Of a stretch of DNA of 64,000 nt, positions 9,674-19,258 are shown one piece after another. Numbering within the stretch: the stretch's first letter is position 1; every line of letters starts with the position of its first letter. Under the pieces are notes generated by a model. That model was given only the letters and a program-made list of their open reading frames with translations. It was not told the origin of the DNA and ran no database searches. The position numbers and the translations under genes were made by a program. Source of the DNA: Allobosea thiooxidans (lineage in GTDB: Bacteria; Pseudomonadota; Alphaproteobacteria; Rhizobiales; Beijerinckiaceae); NCBI RefSeq assembly GCF_900168195.1, contig NZ_FUYX01000008.1, forward strand, positions 171,401-235,400, in the 5' to 3' direction.

Positions 9674-10999
9674 ATGACCAGGATCCTGCATCGCTCCATC
9701 GGTGGCCGACTTCCTGCAGCGGTGGCAGGGCAGGGCGTCTTCATCACCGACAAGGATGGCCGCAGCTATATCGACGGCTCGGGCGGCGCAGCCGTCTCCT
9801 GCCTCGGTCACGGCCATCCCGAGGTCATGGCCGCGATGCGCGCGCAGATGGACCGCATCGCCTACGCCCACACCTCCTTCTTCACCACCGATGTCGCCGA
9901 GGAACTGGCGGAGCGGCTCGTCGGCCTGGCGCCGGAGGGGCTCGACTACGTCTATCTCGTCTCAGGCGGCTCCGAGGCCGTCGAGGCCGCGATGAAGATG
10001 GCGCGGCAGTATTTCGTCGAGATCGGCCAGCCGCAGCGCCGGCATTTCATCGCGCGCCGGCAGAGCTATCACGGCAACACGCTGGGGGCGCTGGCCGCCG
10101 GCGGCAATGCCTGGCGGCGGGCGCAGTTCCAGCCGATCCTGCCTGAGACCCACCATGTCTCGCCCTGTTACGCCTATCGCGACCAGAAGGACGGCGAGAC
10201 GCCCGAGGCCTATGCCGCCCGGCTCGCCGACGAGCTGGAAGCCAAGATCCTCGAGCTTGGCGCCGAGGAAGTCATCGCCTTCGTGGCCGAGCCGGTGGTC
10301 GGCGCGACGCTCGGCGCCGTCGGGCCGGTCGCGGACTACTTCGCCCGCATCCGCCGCATCTGCGACAAATACGGCGTGCTGCTGATCCTCGACGAGGTGA
10401 TGTGCGGCATGGGCCGCACCGGCACGATGTTCGCCTGCGAGCAGGAGGGCATCTCGCCCGATCTCGTCACCATCGCCAAGGGCCTCGGCGGCGGCTACCA
10501 GCCGATCGGCGCGGTGCTGCTGTCCGAGAAGATCTACCGCGCCTTCGCCGAGGGCTCGGGGCTGTTCCAGCACGGCCACACCTATATCTGCCACCCGATG
10601 GCGGCGGCAGCGGCCAACAAGGTCGTCGAGCTGATCTCGCAGCCGCAGATGCTGGAGAATGTCCGGCTGATGGGCGAGCGCCTGCAGGCAGGGCTCGATG
10701 CCCGTCTCGGCCAGCATCCCCATGTCGGCGACATTCGTGGACGCGGCCTGTTCCGCGGCATCGAGATCGTCGCGGACAAGGAGACCAAGGCCCCGTTCGA
10801 TCCGGCGCTGAAGATGCATGCCCGGATCAAGAAGGAAGCGATGGCGCGCGGCCTGATGAGCTACCCGATGGGCGGCACCATCGACGGGCGGCTCGGCGAC
10901 CATGTGCTTCTGGCCCCGCCCTACATCATCACGCCCGAGGAGATCGACCAGATCGTCGAGCGGATCGGCGGCGCGATCGACGCCGCGGTCAAGGGCTGA
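9674..10999 (+). CDS. Class III aminotransferase (PLP-dependent)
   Basis: A 441-residue class III (omega) aminotransferase. The PLP-binding Lys is K269 in TIAKGLGGGY; D240-E241 in LLILDEVMCGMGRTG is the cofactor-contacting motif, and SGGSEAVEAAMK near residue 97 binds phosphate. Start ATG 9674 is chosen for GGGAAG at 9663-9668; the open frame extends upstream without a family match. Such enzymes transfer amino groups from omega- or beta-amino acids or diamines to pyruvate or glyoxylate. The neighbouring peptide transporter and peptidase suggest it acts on a released amino acid. Confidence 0.92.
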   Translation: MTRILHRSIGGRLPAAVAGQGVFITDKDGRSYIDGSGGAAVSCLGHGHPEVMAAMRAQMDRIAYAHTSFFTTDVAEELAERLVGLAPEGLDYVYLVSGGSEAVEAAMKMARQYFVEIGQPQRRHFIARRQSYHGNTLGALAAGGNAWRRAQFQPILPETHHVSPCYAYRDQKDGETPEAYAARLADELEAKILELGAEEVIAFVAEPVVGATLGAVGPVADYFARIRRICDKYGVLLILDEVMCGMGRTGTMFACEQEGISPDLVTIAKGLGGGYQPIGAVLLSEKIYRAFAEGSGLFQHGHTYICHPMAAAAANKVVELISQPQMLENVRLMGERLQAGLDARLGQHPHVGDIRGRGLFRGIEIVADKETKAPFDPALKMHARIKKEAMARGLMSYPMGGTIDGRLGDHVLLAPPYIITPEEIDQIVERIGGAIDAAVKG

Positions 11000-11007
11000 C
11001 GACCGTC

Positions 11008-12477
11008 ATGGCGCCCCGCATCGCCTTCGCCGGCTTCAATCTCGAATCGGTCACGGCCGTTCCGCAGATCGTGGAACTGGCGGAATTCGAGCGCGTCTGC
11101 GTGCGCGGGGCTGCGCTGACGGAGCGCTTTCGCGGCACCAACACGGTGCCGGGCGGTTGCCTCAGGATCTGCGAGGCGGAAGGCGCGGAGTTCGTGCCGC
11201 TGTTCCACACGCTGCTCGGCGCGCTCGGCCCGGCCTCGCACGAGGCGGTCGATCACTACACGCGTGAGATCGTCGAAGGCCTCGCCGGCAACGGCCCGCT
11301 CGATGGCGTCGTCCTGTTCCTGCACGGCGCCTGCTGGGCGGCCGGGTATGAGGATGTCGAGCGGTCTGTCATCGATGCGGTGCGCGCCGCGGCGCCGTCG
11401 CTGCCGATCGCGGTCGCGCTCGATTATCACGGCAATATCGACCGCAGGACCCTACGCCGGGCGGACATTGCTGTCGCCTATCGCCATTCGCCTCATATCG
11501 ACATGGGCGAGACCGGCGAGCGCGCCACTCGCGCCCTGCTCAGGCTGCTGCGCGAGGGACGGCGCCCCGGGCTGGCGGTGGCGCGTCCCGACGTCGTCAT
11601 TCCCTCGATCATGTCGGCGACCGCGCTCGAGCCGCTGGCTTCGATCATCGCCGCGGCGCGCGCAGCCGAGGCGGCGGGTGATTGCGACATCTCGATCATG
11701 GCCGGCTTCTCCTATGCCGACAGCCCCAATACCGGCATGTCGGTGATCTGCCTCGACTGGGAGGGGCAGGAGGCCGCCGAAGCCAAGGCCGAAGCCTTCT
11801 CCGATCGGCTGCGAGAGGCGCGCCACGCCATCGCGAGCGCGATTCCGATCCAGGGCGTGGAAGAGGCGCTGGCCGATATCGAGGGCAAGCCGGCGAAGGG
11901 CCGCCCGATCGTGCTGCTCGAGCATGCCGACCGGATGAACGACTCGACCCATCTGCTGCGGGCGCTGCTCGGCCGCGATGTCGGCCGGGTCAACGTGCCC
12001 TTCCTGCTCGATCCCGAGACCGCCGCACAGGCGCATGACGCGGGCGAGGGGGCCGAGATCACGGTCCGGCTCGCCGGCAGGACGGCGCCGGAGACCGGCG
12101 GTCCGGTCGAGGCGGTGGCGCGCGTCCTTTGGTCCGGGCCGAAATCCTTCACCGTGTCGGGGCGCTACCAGCACGGTTCCTTCGTCGATCTCGGGCTGAC
12201 GGCGCTCATTCAGGTCGGCGCGATCCGGATTTCGGTCGTTTCGCATTTCGCCTTCGCGGTCGATGGCGATCCGTTCTTCATCTTCGGCGAGAAGCCGGAG
12301 GATTACGACGTCATCCTGCTGCGCTCGAAGACGCATTTCCGCGATTTCTACGAGCCGATGGCCGACCGCATCCTGGTGGTCGACACGCCCGATCTCGGCC
12401 CGGCCGATGTGCGCCTGATCCCGTACCGGCAGCTCGACACGGCCCGTGCCTATCCGTGGAGCGACGCTCCGGTCTGA
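11008..12477 (+). CDS. M81 family metallopeptidase (microcystinase MlrC-like)
   Basis: A 489-residue protein of the M81/DUF1485 family. Expected metal-ligand motifs are visible: LDYHGNID near residue 140 and SPHIDMGETG near 160. MlrC hydrolyses linear products of the cyclic peptide microcystin, but most family members are uncharacterised, so the substrate here is unknown. The start is ATG 11008, 8 bases after the aminotransferase stop, and the peptide-binding protein follows 32 bases downstream. Cytoplasmic location (no signal) fits hydrolysis after import. Confidence 0.87.
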   Translation: MAPRIAFAGFNLESVTAVPQIVELAEFERVCVRGAALTERFRGTNTVPGGCLRICEAEGAEFVPLFHTLLGALGPASHEAVDHYTREIVEGLAGNGPLDGVVLFLHGACWAAGYEDVERSVIDAVRAAAPSLPIAVALDYHGNIDRRTLRRADIAVAYRHSPHIDMGETGERATRALLRLLREGRRPGLAVARPDVVIPSIMSATALEPLASIIAAARAAEAAGDCDISIMAGFSYADSPNTGMSVICLDWEGQEAAEAKAEAFSDRLREARHAIASAIPIQGVEEALADIEGKPAKGRPIVLLEHADRMNDSTHLLRALLGRDVGRVNVPFLLDPETAAQAHDAGEGAEITVRLAGRTAPETGGPVEAVARVLWSGPKSFTVSGRYQHGSFVDLGLTALIQVGAIRISVVSHFAFAVDGDPFFIFGEKPEDYDVILLRSKTHFRDFYEPMADRILVVDTPDLGPADVRLIPYRQLDTARAYPWSDAPV

Positions 12478-12509
12478 CATCAACAACCAACCAGAAGCGA
12501 GGGGAAAAC

Positions 12510-14090
12510 ATGACGTTTCGGTTCAAGACATTCGGGGCTGCCGCGCTGCTGGCCGGCTCCCTTCACGCGATGCCGGCCTTTGCCGAGACGGCGCTCAACG
12601 TCGTCATGCAGGCGCCGCTCAGGACGCTGGACCCGATCCTGAGCACCGCCCAGATCGTGCGCACGCACGGCTTCATGGTGTTCGACACGCTGCTCGGCAT
12701 GGACGCCAAGTACAACCCGCAGCCGCAGATGGCCGACTACGCCGTCTCGGACGACAAGCTGACCTACACCTTCACCCTGCGCGACGGGCTGAAATGGCAT
12801 GACGGCACGCCGGTGAAGGCCGAGGACTGCGTCGCCTCGCTCAAGCGCTGGGGTGCCAATGACGGCGCCGGGCGCACCATGATGACCTATGTCGCGTCGA
12901 TCGAGGCGACCTCCGACAAGGTGCTGGTCATCAAGCTGGCGAAGCCCTTCGGCCAGGTGCTCGAGCTCCTGGCGAAGCCCTCGCCGGTGCCGCCCTTCAT
13001 GATGCCCAAGCGCCTGGCCGAGACGCCCGCCGGCCAGCAGGTGACCGAGATGATCGGCTCCGGCCCGTTCAAGTTCGTCGCCGCCCAGTATCGCCCCGGC
13101 GATCAGGCGGTCTACGTCAAGAACACCGATTACAAGCCGCGTTCCGAGCCGATGAGCTGGACCGCCGGCGGCAAGGTCGTGAATGTCGACAAGGTCGTCT
13201 GGAAGGCGATGCCGGACATGCAGACCTCGATCAACGCGCTGCAGTCCGGCGACGTCGACCTGATCGAGCAGGTGACGATCGACCTGCTGCCGCTGCTCAA
13301 GGCCAATGACGAGATCAAGACCGGCGCCACGACCACCCTCGGCAACCAGGTCACCGGCCGCTTCAACCATCGCCTGCCGCCCTTCGACAATCCGAAGATC
13401 CGTCAGGCGGCGATGTACGCGCTCGATCAGGAGCAGCTGATGCAGACTGCGATCGGCGACGGCCAGTATTACAAGCTCTGCGCCTCGGTCTATGGCTGTG
13501 GCGTGCCGCTCGCCTCCGACGCCGGCGCGGAATACCTCAAGGGCAGCGCCAAGGAACGCATGGCCAAGGCCAAGGAGCTGCTCAAGGCCTCGGGCTATGA
13601 CGGCACGCCGGTGCTGATGATGCAGCCGACGGACCTGACCATCCTGTCCACCCAGCCGATCGTCGCGGCCGAGCGCCTGCGCGAAGCCGGCTTCAAGGTC
13701 GATGTCGCCACGATGGATTGGGCGACGCAGCAATCGCGCAAGAACGGGTGGCAGCCGGTGGCGCAGGGTGGCTGGAACATGCTGTTCACCTATTGGGGCG
13801 TCTCCGGCATCTGGAACCCGACCGTGCATGCGCTGCTCGACGGCTCGGGCTCGGACACCGCCTGGTCGGGCTGGCCGCGCAATGCCCGCGTCGAGGAGTT
13901 GCGCACCGCCTTCCTCACCGCGCCGACGCTCGACGAGCAGAAGAAGATCGCCCGGGAGATCCAGCAGATCGCCTTCGACGAGGGCTTCTACTTCAACGCC
14001 GGCGAGTTCGAGTCGGTTGCCGCCTGGCGCGCCAATCTGAAGAACGTCCAGCCTGGCCCGCTCACCCTGTTCTGGGGCGTGAGCAAGTAA
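12510..14090 (+). CDS. ABC transporter substrate-binding protein, family 5 (peptide/Opp type)
   Basis: A 526-residue periplasmic SBP_bac_5 protein with signal peptide (MTFRFKTF, hydrophobic stretch, AFA-ET cleavage). Family features include GLKWHDGTPVKAEDC near residue 95 and GSGPFKF near residue 185. GAGGGGAAAA precedes ATG 12510. It should capture a short peptide or peptide-like amide and pass it to the downstream DppBC-like permeases. It is separated from them by two strong hairpins. Confidence 0.93.
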   Translation: MTFRFKTFGAAALLAGSLHAMPAFAETALNVVMQAPLRTLDPILSTAQIVRTHGFMVFDTLLGMDAKYNPQPQMADYAVSDDKLTYTFTLRDGLKWHDGTPVKAEDCVASLKRWGANDGAGRTMMTYVASIEATSDKVLVIKLAKPFGQVLELLAKPSPVPPFMMPKRLAETPAGQQVTEMIGSGPFKFVAAQYRPGDQAVYVKNTDYKPRSEPMSWTAGGKVVNVDKVVWKAMPDMQTSINALQSGDVDLIEQVTIDLLPLLKANDEIKTGATTTLGNQVTGRFNHRLPPFDNPKIRQAAMYALDQEQLMQTAIGDGQYYKLCASVYGCGVPLASDAGAEYLKGSAKERMAKAKELLKASGYDGTPVLMMQPTDLTILSTQPIVAAERLREAGFKVDVATMDWATQQSRKNGWQPVAQGGWNMLFTYWGVSGIWNPTVHALLDGSGSDTAWSGWPRNARVEELRTAFLTAPTLDEQKKIAREIQQIAFDEGFYFNAGEFESVAAWRANLKNVQPGPLTLFWGVSK

Positions 14091-14101
14091 CCCGCCGATG
14101 A

Positions 14102-14129
14102 CGGGCGGCGGCGCGCTTGCCGCCGCCCG
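14102..14129 (+). terminator. Strong intercistronic hairpin after SBP gene
   Basis: An 11-bp perfect GC stem (14102-14112 with 14119-14129) closes a 6-base loop, 11 bases after the SBP stop. There is no T-tract, so it is better read as an mRNA-stabilising or attenuating element between the binding-protein and permease cistrons than as a full terminator. Confidence 0.6.
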
Positions 14130-14148
14130 GTCCAGGCCGCGTTCATTT

Positions 14149-14174
14149 CCGGCACCGGCTTTTCCGGGTGCCGC
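14149..14174 (+). repeat. Second intercistronic hairpin
   Basis: CGGCACC (14150-14156) pairs with GGTGCCG (14167-14173), extended inward by GG/CC with a one-base bulge. It lies between the first hairpin and the permease start. Confidence 0.45.
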
Positions 14175-14216
14175 ATTTCATCTTTCGGGCCGATGCCCCG
14201 GCGCACGGAGCACCAC

Positions 14217-15161
14217 ATGGCTTCCTATTTCCTGCGCAGATTGCTGATGGCGATCCCCGTCATGTTCTTCGTGGCGCTGTTCGTCTTCCTGCTGCTGCGC
14301 CTGACGCCGGGCGACCCGGCGCAGGCCATCGCCGGCGACCAGGCGACCGCGGCGCAGCTGGCCGCCATTCGCGAGAATCTCGGCCTCGACAAGCCGCTCG
14401 CCAGCCAGTTCGCCACCTGGCTCGGTGGCATGGCGGGCGGCGATTTCGGCCATTCGCTGATCTCGCAGCGCCCGGTGCTGGAGATGATCGGCCAGCGCAT
14501 CGGCCCGACGCTGGCGCTTGCCGTGATGGCGATGATCTTCACGGTGGTGATCTCGCTGCCGCTCGGCGTGCTCGCCGCCTGGCGCCATGGCGGGATGGTC
14601 GACCGCTTCGTCATGGCGCTGTCGGTGGTCGGCTTCTCCGTTCCGATCTTCGTGATCGGCTATGTGCTGATCGCGGTCTTCGCCGTCGATCTGAAATGGT
14701 TCCCGGTGCAGGGCTACAAGCCGCTCGCCGACGGCTTCTGGCCCTTCCTCCACCGCATCCTGCTGCCGGGGCTGGCGCTCTCTTCCTTCTACATCGCGCT
14801 GGTCTCGCGCATGACGCGCGCCTCGATGCTCGAAGTGCTGCGCGAGGACTATGTCCGCACGGCGCGGGCCAAGGGGCTGGGCGAGCGCATCGTCCTGTTC
14901 CGCCACGCGCTGCGCAACGCCGCGATCCCGATCCTCACCGTCGTCGGCACCGGCTTCGCCATGATGGTCTCGGGCGTGGTCGTGACCGAGACGGTCTTCA
15001 ACATCCCCGGCCTCGGCCGGCTGGTGGTCGACGGGGTGCTCTCCCGCGACTATCCGCTGATCCAGGCGATCATCCTGCTCACCGCCGGGACCTATGTGCT
15101 GATCAACCTGCTGATCGATCTCTCCTATGCCCTGACCGACCCGAGGATCCGCTATCAATGA
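14217..15161 (+). CDS. Peptide ABC transporter permease, DppB/OppB type
   Basis: A 314-residue inner-membrane permease with six predicted hydrophobic segments and the N-terminal DppB pattern FLLLRLTPGDPA. The EAA-loop region reads EVLREDYVRTARAKGLGE. ATG 14217 is preceded by GGAG at 14207-14210 with six-base spacing, so the upstream in-frame start at 14193 is not used. It overlaps the next permease gene by ATGA. Confidence 0.93.
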   Translation: MASYFLRRLLMAIPVMFFVALFVFLLLRLTPGDPAQAIAGDQATAAQLAAIRENLGLDKPLASQFATWLGGMAGGDFGHSLISQRPVLEMIGQRIGPTLALAVMAMIFTVVISLPLGVLAAWRHGGMVDRFVMALSVVGFSVPIFVIGYVLIAVFAVDLKWFPVQGYKPLADGFWPFLHRILLPGLALSSFYIALVSRMTRASMLEVLREDYVRTARAKGLGERIVLFRHALRNAAIPILTVVGTGFAMMVSGVVVTETVFNIPGLGRLVVDGVLSRDYPLIQAIILLTAGTYVLINLLIDLSYALTDPRIRYQ

Positions 15162-16030
15162 GCGCCCCGTCGAACCCCGCGCAGGGCGCGCTTCCCAAGC
15201 GCCGCCTGCTGCAGAACCCGCCGCACTGGACGACGGTGCTCGCCGTCGCCGTCCTGCTCGCGGTGATCGTCATGGCGCTGTTCGCCCCGCAGATCGCCAA
15301 TTTCGAGCCGACCAGGCTCAATGCCGCAATGCGGTTGAAGCCCGCTTCCGAGACCTACTGGCTAGGCACGGACTCCTTCGGTCGTGATCTCTATTCGCGC
15401 GTGGTCTATGGTGCGCGCGTCTCGCTGCTGGTCGGGGCCGGCGTCGCCGTCGGCGCCATCGCGATCGGGCTGCCGCTCGGCCTGCTCGCCGGCTGGTACC
15501 GCGGCATCGACGGCGTGCTGATGCGGATGATGGATGGCTTGATGGCGATCCCCGGCATTCTGCTCGCCATCGCCATCGTCGCGCTGGTCCGCGGCGGGCT
15601 CGTCACCGTCATCTTCGCGATCATGATCCCCGCCATCCCGCAGGTCGTACGGCTCGTGCGGGCCCGGGTCATCGCGGCGCGCGAGGAGACCTATGTCGAC
15701 GCGGCGATGCTGCTCGGCACGCCCCCGGCCAAGCTGATCTGGAAGCATCTCCTGCCGACCACGATCGCGCCGCTGATCGTGCAGGGCACCTATATGTACG
15801 CTTCCGCCATCCTGACGGAGGCGGCGCTGTCCTTCCTCGGCGTCGGCATCGGCACGGAGATCCCGAGCTGGGGCAACATCATGGCCGAGGGCCGGCTCTA
15901 TTTCGCGATCAACCACTGGCTGGTGTTCTGGCCGGCGATCGTGCTGTCGGCCTGCATCCTGTCGATCAACCTGCTCGGCGACGCGCTGCGCGACCGGCTC
16001 GATCCGAAGATGCAGGGGAGGAGCGCGTGA
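15158..16030 (+). CDS. Peptide ABC transporter permease, DppC/OppC type
   Basis: A 290-residue partner permease. It shows the DppC pattern LGTDSFGRDLYSRVVYGAR near residue 70 and the EAA loop AAREETYVDAAMLLGTP. About six membrane spans. ATG 15158 overlaps the stop of the DppB-like gene and its own stop overlaps the ATPase start (TGATG), confirming coupled translation. Together with DppB-like and the fused ATPase it forms the importer. Confidence 0.93.
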   Translation: MSAPSNPAQGALPKRRLLQNPPHWTTVLAVAVLLAVIVMALFAPQIANFEPTRLNAAMRLKPASETYWLGTDSFGRDLYSRVVYGARVSLLVGAGVAVGAIAIGLPLGLLAGWYRGIDGVLMRMMDGLMAIPGILLAIAIVALVRGGLVTVIFAIMIPAIPQVVRLVRARVIAAREETYVDAAMLLGTPPAKLIWKHLLPTTIAPLIVQGTYMYASAILTEAALSFLGVGIGTEIPSWGNIMAEGRLYFAINHWLVFWPAIVLSACILSINLLGDALRDRLDPKMQGRSA

Positions 16031-17703
16031 TGCAGATGACGGCTCCCATCCAGCCTGTGCTCTCCATCCGCGACCTCAAGGTCGCGACGCGCGGGCGTGA
16101 GCCCTCCGAGATCCTGAAGGGCATCAGCTTCGACATCCAGCCGGGCGAGACGCTCTGCCTCGTCGGCGAATCCGGCTCGGGCAAGTCGGTGACCTCGCTG
16201 GTCGCGATGGATTTGCTGCCGCGCGACGAGTTGCGGGTGACGGGCGGTTCCGCGCTGCTCAACGGCGAGAACATCCTCACCGCGACGCCCGCCCGCACCA
16301 AGGCGCTGCGCGGCGCCGAGATGGCGATGATCTTCCAGGAGCCGATGACCGCGCTCAATCCGGTGCTGAGCATCGGGCTGCAGATGGACGAGGTCTATTG
16401 GGCGCATACGCAGATGCGGCCGAAGGAGCGCCGGGAGGCGGCGCTCGCCGCCTTCGAGGCGGTGCACCTGCCCGATCCGGCGCGGATCTACGACAGCTAT
16501 CCGCACCAGCTCTCCGGCGGGCAGCGCCAGCGCGTGATGATCGCGATGGCGCTGGCACTGAAGCCGAAGCTGCTGATCGCCGACGAGCCCACGACGGCGC
16601 TCGACGTCACCACGCAGAAGCAGATCCTGAGCCTGATCCGCGAATTGCAGGAGAAGCAGAACACCGCCGTCCTGTTCATCACCCACGACATGGGCGTGGT
16701 CGTCGACATCGCCGACCGGGTCTGCGTGATGCGTCGCGGCGAGATCGTCGAGACCGGCCCGGTCGAGCAGGTGCTGAGCCGGCCGCGCGAAGACTACACG
16801 CGCGACCTGCTGCAGGCCGTGCCGTCGCTGGTGCCGCGGGCGCCGCGCGCTGCTGCCGGGGAGGCGGAGGCCGTCGTCGAGATCCGCAACCTCGAGAAGA
16901 CCTTCAGCTTCGGCTCGCTGCTGGGGCGGCTGATGGGCCGCGACATCCGCACCGTGCGCGCCGTCAACGATGTCAGCTTCAAGCTGGCGCGCGGGCGCAC
17001 GCTCGGCATCGTCGGCGAAAGCGGCTCGGGCAAGTCGACGGTGGCGCGCTGCCTGCTGAGGCTGGAGCATCCGACCGGCGGGGAGATCCGGGTCAACGGC
17101 CAGGATATCGCTCCGCTCCAGGGCCAGGCGGCGTTGGCGCCGGCGCGGCGGCGCGTGCAGATGGTGTTCCAGGACCCCAACCGCTCGCTCAATCCGCGCC
17201 TGCGCATCGGCGAGAGCCTGATCGAGGGGCCGCTCAATCTCGGCGAGGCGCGCGCCTCCGCACTGAAGCGCGCAAGCGAACTGCTCGAGGTCGTCGGCCT
17301 GCCGCGCACCAGTCTCGAACGCTTCCCGCATCAGTTCTCAGGCGGGCAGCGCCAGCGCATCGCGATCGCGCGCGCCCTGATGATGGAGCCCGAGGTCATC
17401 GTCGCGGACGAAGCCGTCTCTGCGCTCGACGTTTCAGTGCAGGCGCAGGTGCTGGCGCTGCTGGCCGAGATCCAGGAGCGGCGCAATCTCGCGGTGCTGT
17501 TCATCACCCATGATCTGCGCGTCGCCGCCCAGATCTGCGACGAGGTGATGGTGATGCAGCGCGGTCGCGTTGTCGAGGACGGGCCGGCCTCCGAGGTGCT
17601 GGCCAGGCCACGCCATGAGTATACACGTGCCTTGATCAACGCGGCGCCAGGGCGGGATTGGGATTTCGCCACCGGGCGCCGCATCGCCGGAGCCGACGCA
17701 TGA
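16030..17703 (+). CDS. Fused peptide ABC transporter ATPase (DppD-DppF type)
   Basis: A 557-residue protein with two complete ATPase domains in one chain: Walker A VGESGSGKSV near residue 50 and VGESGSGKST near residue 330, each followed by a [12 protein letters not shown] signature and Walker B (LLIADEPTT; VIVADEAVS). Separate dppD and dppF genes are the more common arrangement, but fused versions are frequent in this transporter family. ATG 16030 overlaps the DppC-like stop by one base; an in-frame GTG at 16027 is possible. Confidence 0.94.
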   Translation: MQMTAPIQPVLSIRDLKVATRGREPSEILKGISFDIQPGETLCLVGESGSGKSVTSLVAMDLLPRDELRVTGGSALLNGENILTATPARTKALRGAEMAMIFQEPMTALNPVLSIGLQMDEVYWAHTQMRPKERREAALAAFEAVHLPDPARIYDSYPHQLSGGQRQRVMIAMALALKPKLLIADEPTTALDVTTQKQILSLIRELQEKQNTAVLFITHDMGVVVDIADRVCVMRRGEIVETGPVEQVLSRPREDYTRDLLQAVPSLVPRAPRAAAGEAEAVVEIRNLEKTFSFGSLLGRLMGRDIRTVRAVNDVSFKLARGRTLGIVGESGSGKSTVARCLLRLEHPTGGEIRVNGQDIAPLQGQAALAPARRRVQMVFQDPNRSLNPRLRIGESLIEGPLNLGEARASALKRASELLEVVGLPRTSLERFPHQFSGGQRQRIAIARALMMEPEVIVADEAVSALDVSVQAQVLALLAEIQERRNLAVLFITHDLRVAAQICDEVMVMQRGRVVEDGPASEVLARPRHEYTRALINAAPGRDWDFATGRRIAGADA

Positions 17704-18563
17704 TTTCCGCCAGCCTCGTTCAACTCGACATCCAGCCCCTGGCGCCCGCCGAGAATTTCCGGCGCATCCACGATTTCGTCGCAGCGGAAGCCGCGCGAGG
17801 CGCGCAGCTCATCCTGTTCCCGGAATTGGCGAACACCGGCTATGTCGAGCCGCTGGTACCCGGTGGGCCGATGGTCAGCGACGTGCCGCATTTCGGCGCG
17901 GCGCTCTACGAGGCCTGCGCGGCGCCGGATGGCGAGGAGATCAAGGCGCTCGTCGCGCTCGCGGCCCGGCATCGTGTGCATCTGGTGATCGGGCTCGGCC
18001 TGCGCGATGCGCGCCGCGCCGGGGTGATGCGCAACGCCTCGCTGCTGATCGGCCCGGAAGGCGTTCTGGGCGATTACACCAAGGTCCATCAGTGGCAGAA
18101 CGAGAAGTTGTTCTTCACCGGCGGCGACAGCATCGACACTTACCCGGTCCTCGGGACGCGGCTCGGCATGCAGATCTGCTACGATAGCCGCTTCCCCGAG
18201 ATCACCCGCATCCTCGCCTTGCACGGCGCCAGCATCGTGACCTGCATCTGGGCTTCCTTCGGGGCCGAGGACGCACCGGTGGCGGACGAGGCGCTCTTCA
18301 TCCACCGCGCCTATACGCGGGCCATCGAGAATGGCGTCTTCTTCCTGAGCTGCAACCGCAGCGGCAGCCTTGGCGGGCAGCGCTTCTTCGGCCGCTCCTG
18401 CGCGGTGGCGCCGGATGGCCGCGTGCTCGGCGCGCTCGACCATGACCGCGAGGATGTGCTGCGGGTCGAGATCGACCTCGCCGAGGTCGCACGCTATCGC
18501 AGCTTCACCGGCATCTGGACCGACCGCGCGCCTGCGCTCTACGCCAAGTACCTCAACTCCTGA
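17700..18563 (+). CDS. Carbon-nitrogen hydrolase (nitrilase superfamily)
   Basis: A 287-residue cytoplasmic amidase-like protein with the complete Glu-Lys-Cys triad: E42 in LFPELANTGY, K128 in GDYTKVH and C160 in MQICYDSRFPE. Nitrilase-superfamily enzymes cleave amides, N-carbamoyl amino acids or nitriles. Start ATG 17700 overlaps the ATPase stop (ATGA). In this operon it probably hydrolyses an amide or carbamoyl bond in the imported compound; the exact substrate cannot be read. Confidence 0.9.
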   Translation: MISASLVQLDIQPLAPAENFRRIHDFVAAEAARGAQLILFPELANTGYVEPLVPGGPMVSDVPHFGAALYEACAAPDGEEIKALVALAARHRVHLVIGLGLRDARRAGVMRNASLLIGPEGVLGDYTKVHQWQNEKLFFTGGDSIDTYPVLGTRLGMQICYDSRFPEITRILALHGASIVTCIWASFGAEDAPVADEALFIHRAYTRAIENGVFFLSCNRSGSLGGQRFFGRSCAVAPDGRVLGALDHDREDVLRVEIDLAEVARYRSFTGIWTDRAPALYAKYLNS

Positions 18564-18580
18564 GTTCCGCGAGACATCCG

Positions 18581-19132
18581 ATGACGACCTCTCCCTGCCC
18601 GCCGATCAGCGACGCCGACTGGCCCCAGGCGATTGCCGGCTTGAAGGACGGCTTTGCCGGCGCGCTCAACGTCTACCGCACCATGGCGCATCACCCGGCG
18701 CTTGTGCAGGCCTGGGCGCCGCTGCGCCAGCACATCGTCAAGGACAGTGCGCTCGGGCCGGTGCGCTCGGAGGTCGTCATCCTGCGCGCAGCCCATCGCA
18801 TGGGCTCGCCCTATGAATGGGCGCATCATGTCAGCCGGGCGCGGGTGCTGGGCATGAGCGATGCGCGGATCGCGGCGCTGCGCGGCATGCCGGAAGGCGA
18901 GGACGGGTTGATCGCACGCGCGGTCGATGCCCTCTTCGACGACAAGCGCCTTTCTCCCGCGCTGGAGGCCGAACTCGCAGCGGCGCTGGGGCGCGTGGCC
19001 GTCTTCGACCTGATCGCGACCGTCGGCTTCTACTCCGTCCTTGGCTACATCCTGATGACCTACGACACGCCGATCGACGCGGCCGTGGCCAAGGAAATGG
19101 CAGAGCGGCCGCTGGACGGCAGCCCGCGCTAA
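18581..19132 (+). CDS. Carboxymuconolactone decarboxylase-like / AhpD-like protein
   Basis: A 183-residue all-helical protein of the CMD/AhpD fold. The region ILRAAHRMGSPYEWAHHVSRARVLGMSD (split over residues about 67-95) is the family core, with E and H in the proton-relay positions. The classic AhpD CxxC pair is missing, so a peroxidase role is unlikely. It follows the amidase gene by 17 bases, last in the coupled run, and may act on an operon intermediate. Confidence 0.8.
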   Translation: MTTSPCPPISDADWPQAIAGLKDGFAGALNVYRTMAHHPALVQAWAPLRQHIVKDSALGPVRSEVVILRAAHRMGSPYEWAHHVSRARVLGMSDARIAALRGMPEGEDGLIARAVDALFDDKRLSPALEAELAAALGRVAVFDLIATVGFYSVLGYILMTYDTPIDAAVAKEMAERPLDGSPR

Positions 19133-19180
19133 GGGAGCCGATATAGCTCCCGACCGGCAGCGCGGTTCGCCCGCTGCCGG
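19133..19180 (+). terminator. Tandem hairpins after the peptide-amide operon
   Basis: GGGAGC/GCTCCC (19133-19138 with 19146-19151) is followed by a 9-bp stem CCGGCAGCG/CGCTGCCGG (19154-19162 with 19172-19180). They begin directly at the CMD-like stop codon and probably end or attenuate the operon; no T-tract is seen. Confidence 0.5.
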
Positions 19181-19258
19181 AAATCGAAGGTTGAAACTCC
19201 ATCCGATCTTCGTTTCGATGGCCCGGTTTCGCGGCTTTGCGATGCGAGGAGAATCCGG

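Noticed and set aside
16030..17703. Fused double ATPase as a novel fusion
   Set aside because: DppD-DppF fusions are common among peptide-type ABC transporters.
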